NCBI GenBank assembly: GCA_027296025.1
Contig: JAPUJU010000099.1
Span: forward strand, 1 to 6,524
DNA length: 6,524 nucleotides
Source: a bacterium
GTDB lineage: Bacteria > Krumholzibacteriota > Krumholzibacteriia > WVZY01
Direction: 5' to 3'
Shown here: piece after piece, positions 4,510-6,524 of the stretch
How the letters are laid out: each line of letters begins with the position of its first letter
How positions within the stretch are numbered: the stretch's first letter is position 1
Made by a program: the position numbers and the translations under genes
Notes under the pieces: generated by a model
What the model saw: only the letters and a program-made list of their open reading frames with translations
What the model was told of the DNA's origin: nothing
Database searches by the model: none

Positions 4510-6524
4510 ATGGCAATTTCGCAGGCTGTAAAAAAGGCAGTTCAAGAACCGAATAAACGTATCGCGGTTTTTGGAAAATTTCGAAAAGACGACGACGTGC
4601 GTCGGCACATCTTCCAGAAGCAGGATGACGAAGCGAAGGGCATTCACAAGCTAAACGGGCAGACTTTTATCGATGTCGTTCGTCCCGAGCTTCGCCTGAC
4701 CAAAGCGGATGATCCGAAACACCAGTTCAAGATCGGCGACATTTTCTTTCAGGGCTTTCACCTGAAAACGCCTGCGACGGACGACGGTGAAGTATACGCC
4801 GAGGGTCTGCCGATCCTGAACAAGAGCCTGTTGCTGAACCTGCTAGAGGAAACCAAATCGGCCGGCGATCCGGGTAAGAAAATCCAGGAAACGGGCGGCG
4901 AGCTCTTCAGCGACCTGCTCAAACACCTCGACGTCTCGGCACGCTACGGACACAGCAACTTCGTACGCTCGATGAGCTGGATCCTCGAGATCTACGTCGC
5001 GCACCACGTCGACCAGATTCTGACGAGCTACGATGCGAAAGCAACGATCGATCAGGGTCTCTTTCAGAAGAAGCTGCGCGAGGACACCGCGATGCGCGGC
5101 GAGATGATCAAGTACCTGCTCTGCCTCGAAGACGATGAAGTCCACGTTCAGGGCAGCCTGAAAGCGAAGCTCAAAGGGTGGACGAAGGATCCGCTCAGCC
5201 CGTTCGCGACTGACGACGATGCCCAGGCGCGGCAGCTCAACCAGTGCGTTGAGACGCTTGCCGAGCTGAAGAACGGTCTGCTGAACGAGAGTACCGAACT
5301 GGCGACGTTCCTGAAGAACAACGGTGGCAGCTGGGTCGATGACATGGCGCTCGGCGAATTCAACTTCACCGGTCCCGAGACGGGCCGCGGCCGCAGTTTC
5401 TTCGGATACTACAAAACGTGCAAGGATTCGGCCGACTGGCTCGCACGTTTCCTGCGCAACGACGTCATGCACTCGTTTCTGTTCTGCTGGCTGAGCAGTA
5501 AGTACAAAAAGCACGCGCGGGCGCAGTTCCCGGCGGCGGGTGACAAGATGTTCAAGCTCGGTGTTCAGGACCAGCTCGACCGGTTCGTGTTCGAGAGCCG
5601 CGCGGAGCGGGCAAAGCGCATGAGCACGGTGGACAAAGCGAACCGCGAAATGGCGAAAGAGTTCACCGACGAAATGAAGCCCCATATCAACATTCTGGCC
5701 GGCGTCATCAAGTCGCTCTTCCTGCCCAAGCACGGCTACACACGCGAACAGCTCGAAGAGCGCGCGATCGAGGCGTTCATTCTGAACTGCCAGCTCGCGA
5801 GCACCGGAGCGATTTCGGAGCTGCATAAGGAAGCGAAAGAGTTCGTCGCCGAACTCAATCGCGGCTACCAGCCGGTCCTTCGTTTCATCATGGAGAAGTC
5901 CCGCGAGGTGGGTATCTCGGACGAAGAGAAGGTGTCGCTGGCAACAGCCGACCTGAAAGAGGTTCTGACGGGGATCGGCACCGACAAGTTCGATGCGTTT
6001 GTCGACGAAGTGTTCGCGGAGCTCGGCGCGAAGGAGACGGTGACGGCGGCCGAGTTCAAGGACCTGTACGTCAAGAACCTGACCAAGAAGGGACTCACGA
6101 AGTTCAAAGAGGGTTGGGAAGCGTCCGAAGAGGAGATCAGAGCCGAGCGGGCGAAGATCGAACGCCTGGGCCGTATGCGCCTTGGCCTCGAAAGGAAACC
6201 CGAGGGAGAAGTCTCCGGTATGGGCGCATACATCAACATCGTCGACATGGAAACTCTCTCCGCCGATCAGAAAGAGACGGTCGACAAGAAGCAGCAGAAG
6301 AAACTGCGGGCAGCTTCGATGAAGACACAAGGCAGCTCACAGGAATCGATCAAGATTCCGCTGGCTGTCGAGAGCCGCAAGGAAGCGCTCGGCGAAGGTA
6401 AGACCGGACAGCTCAAAGTGGCCGGCGCCGAGGGCGCGGAGATCACCGTCGGTACCTTTGTTATCGAGAAGGACGGCGACAAGGAAAACCTGGTCATCGA
6501 CCGTTCCGACGATGTCACGTTCTC
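4510..6524 (+). CDS. Gene C: unrecognised charged helical protein, 3' truncated by window (at least 671 aa)
   Basis: The frame is open from ATG 4510 to the end of the window with no stop, so the gene runs off the right edge; 671 complete codons are visible. I do not recognise the family. There is no signal peptide or membrane helix, suggesting a cytoplasmic protein. Residues 1-110 look alpha/beta (for example KRIAVFGKF near the start). About 110-560 reads as mostly amphipathic helices rich in Lys, Glu and Asp, including a Glu/Arg-rich segment near 535-560 that could form a short coiled coil. A Lys/Gln cluster KKQQKK (593-598) precedes a flexible Ser/Gly stretch, and the last visible residues (about 636-671) turn beta-like with small glycine turns. 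Residues 499-517 resemble an EF-hand helix-loop-helix, but the loop lacks the acidic ligands. The gene follows gene B in the same orientation after a 135-base gap, so a role as partner or substrate of that ATPase is plausible but unproven. A 495-codon open frame on the opposite strand (4843-6330) is a codon-bias shadow. Confidence 0.92.
   Translation, partial: MAISQAVKKAVQEPNKRIAVFGKFRKDDDVRRHIFQKQDDEAKGIHKLNGQTFIDVVRPELRLTKADDPKHQFKIGDIFFQGFHLKTPATDDGEVYAEGLPILNKSLLLNLLEETKSAGDPGKKIQETGGELFSDLLKHLDVSARYGHSNFVRSMSWILEIYVAHHVDQILTSYDAKATIDQGLFQKKLREDTAMRGEMIKYLLCLEDDEVHVQGSLKAKLKGWTKDPLSPFATDDDAQARQLNQCVETLAELKNGLLNESTELATFLKNNGGSWVDDMALGEFNFTGPETGRGRSFFGYYKTCKDSADWLARFLRNDVMHSFLFCWLSSKYKKHARAQFPAAGDKMFKLGVQDQLDRFVFESRAERAKRMSTVDKANREMAKEFTDEMKPHINILAGVIKSLFLPKHGYTREQLEERAIEAFILNCQLASTGAISELHKEAKEFVAELNRGYQPVLRFIMEKSREVGISDEEKVSLATADLKEVLTGIGTDKFDAFVDEVFAELGAKETVTAAEFKDLYVKNLTKKGLTKFKEGWEASEEEIRAERAKIERLGRMRLGLERKPEGEVSGMGAYINIVDMETLSADQKETVDKKQQKKLRAASMKTQGSSQESIKIPLAVESRKEALGEGKTGQLKVAGAEGAEITVGTFVIEKDGDKENLVIDRSDDVTF

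Noticed and set aside
4530..4536. A AAA AAG slippery heptamer at the start of gene C
   Set aside because: It fits the in-frame pattern for -1 frameshifting but lies in codons 7-9, with no evident stimulatory structure and no useful alternative frame; it simply encodes Val-Lys-Lys.
4111..4647. 178-codon - strand frame spanning the B-C gap
   Set aside because: It overlaps the ends of two better supported genes and its product shows no recognisable feature.
4843..6330. 495-codon open frame on the - strand opposite gene C
   Set aside because: Gene C has a good ribosome-binding site, sensible composition and stays open throughout; the reverse frame is rich in Arg, Leu, Val and Phe in the pattern expected from reading GC-biased codons backwards, and has no known motif.

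Overview
The window is bacterial-style DNA. It is moderately GC-rich by eye, tightly packed, with Shine-Dalgarno sequences at believable distances from each start, and all genes lie on the + strand. No marker here allows a phylum to be named. There is no rRNA, tRNA, CRISPR array, transposase or recognisable phage gene.

Layout. Bases 1-311 carry no convincing gene; they hold a candidate extended -10 promoter (24-52) and a roughly 250-base leader with a small direct repeat. Three large genes in one orientation follow. Gene A (312-2066, 584 aa) is an unrecognised Trp-rich soluble protein. Gene B (2077-4374, 765 aa) is a Clp/Hsp100-type protein with two AAA+ modules. Gene C (4510 to beyond the window end, at least 671 aa) is an unrecognised, charged, mostly helical soluble protein. 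A and B are separated by 10 bases, and the ribosome-binding site of B overlaps the stop codon of A. B and C are separated by 135 bases holding a second, apparently orphan Shine-Dalgarno sequence but no visible terminator.

Function. Only gene B can be placed in a family. Its second AAA+ module has intact Walker A, Walker B, sensor 1, arginine-finger-like and sensor 2 positions, so it should be an active ATP-driven unfoldase or remodeller. Its first module keeps Walker A but has lost the Walker B glutamate. The usual Clp N-domain is replaced by about 150 unrecognised residues, there is no ClpB-type middle domain, and the region that carries the ClpP-docking loop in ClpA holds a long charged insertion instead. 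This suggests a specialised remodelling motor rather than a housekeeping ClpA, ClpB or ClpC.

The likeliest reading, which is inference, is that A, B and C form one dedicated machine, with B as motor and A and C as adaptor, substrate or structural partners. Neither partner matches a family I can name, so this may be an uncharacterised system. What it does (secretion, assembly, defence or stress handling) cannot be told from this window alone, and gene C continues past the right edge.
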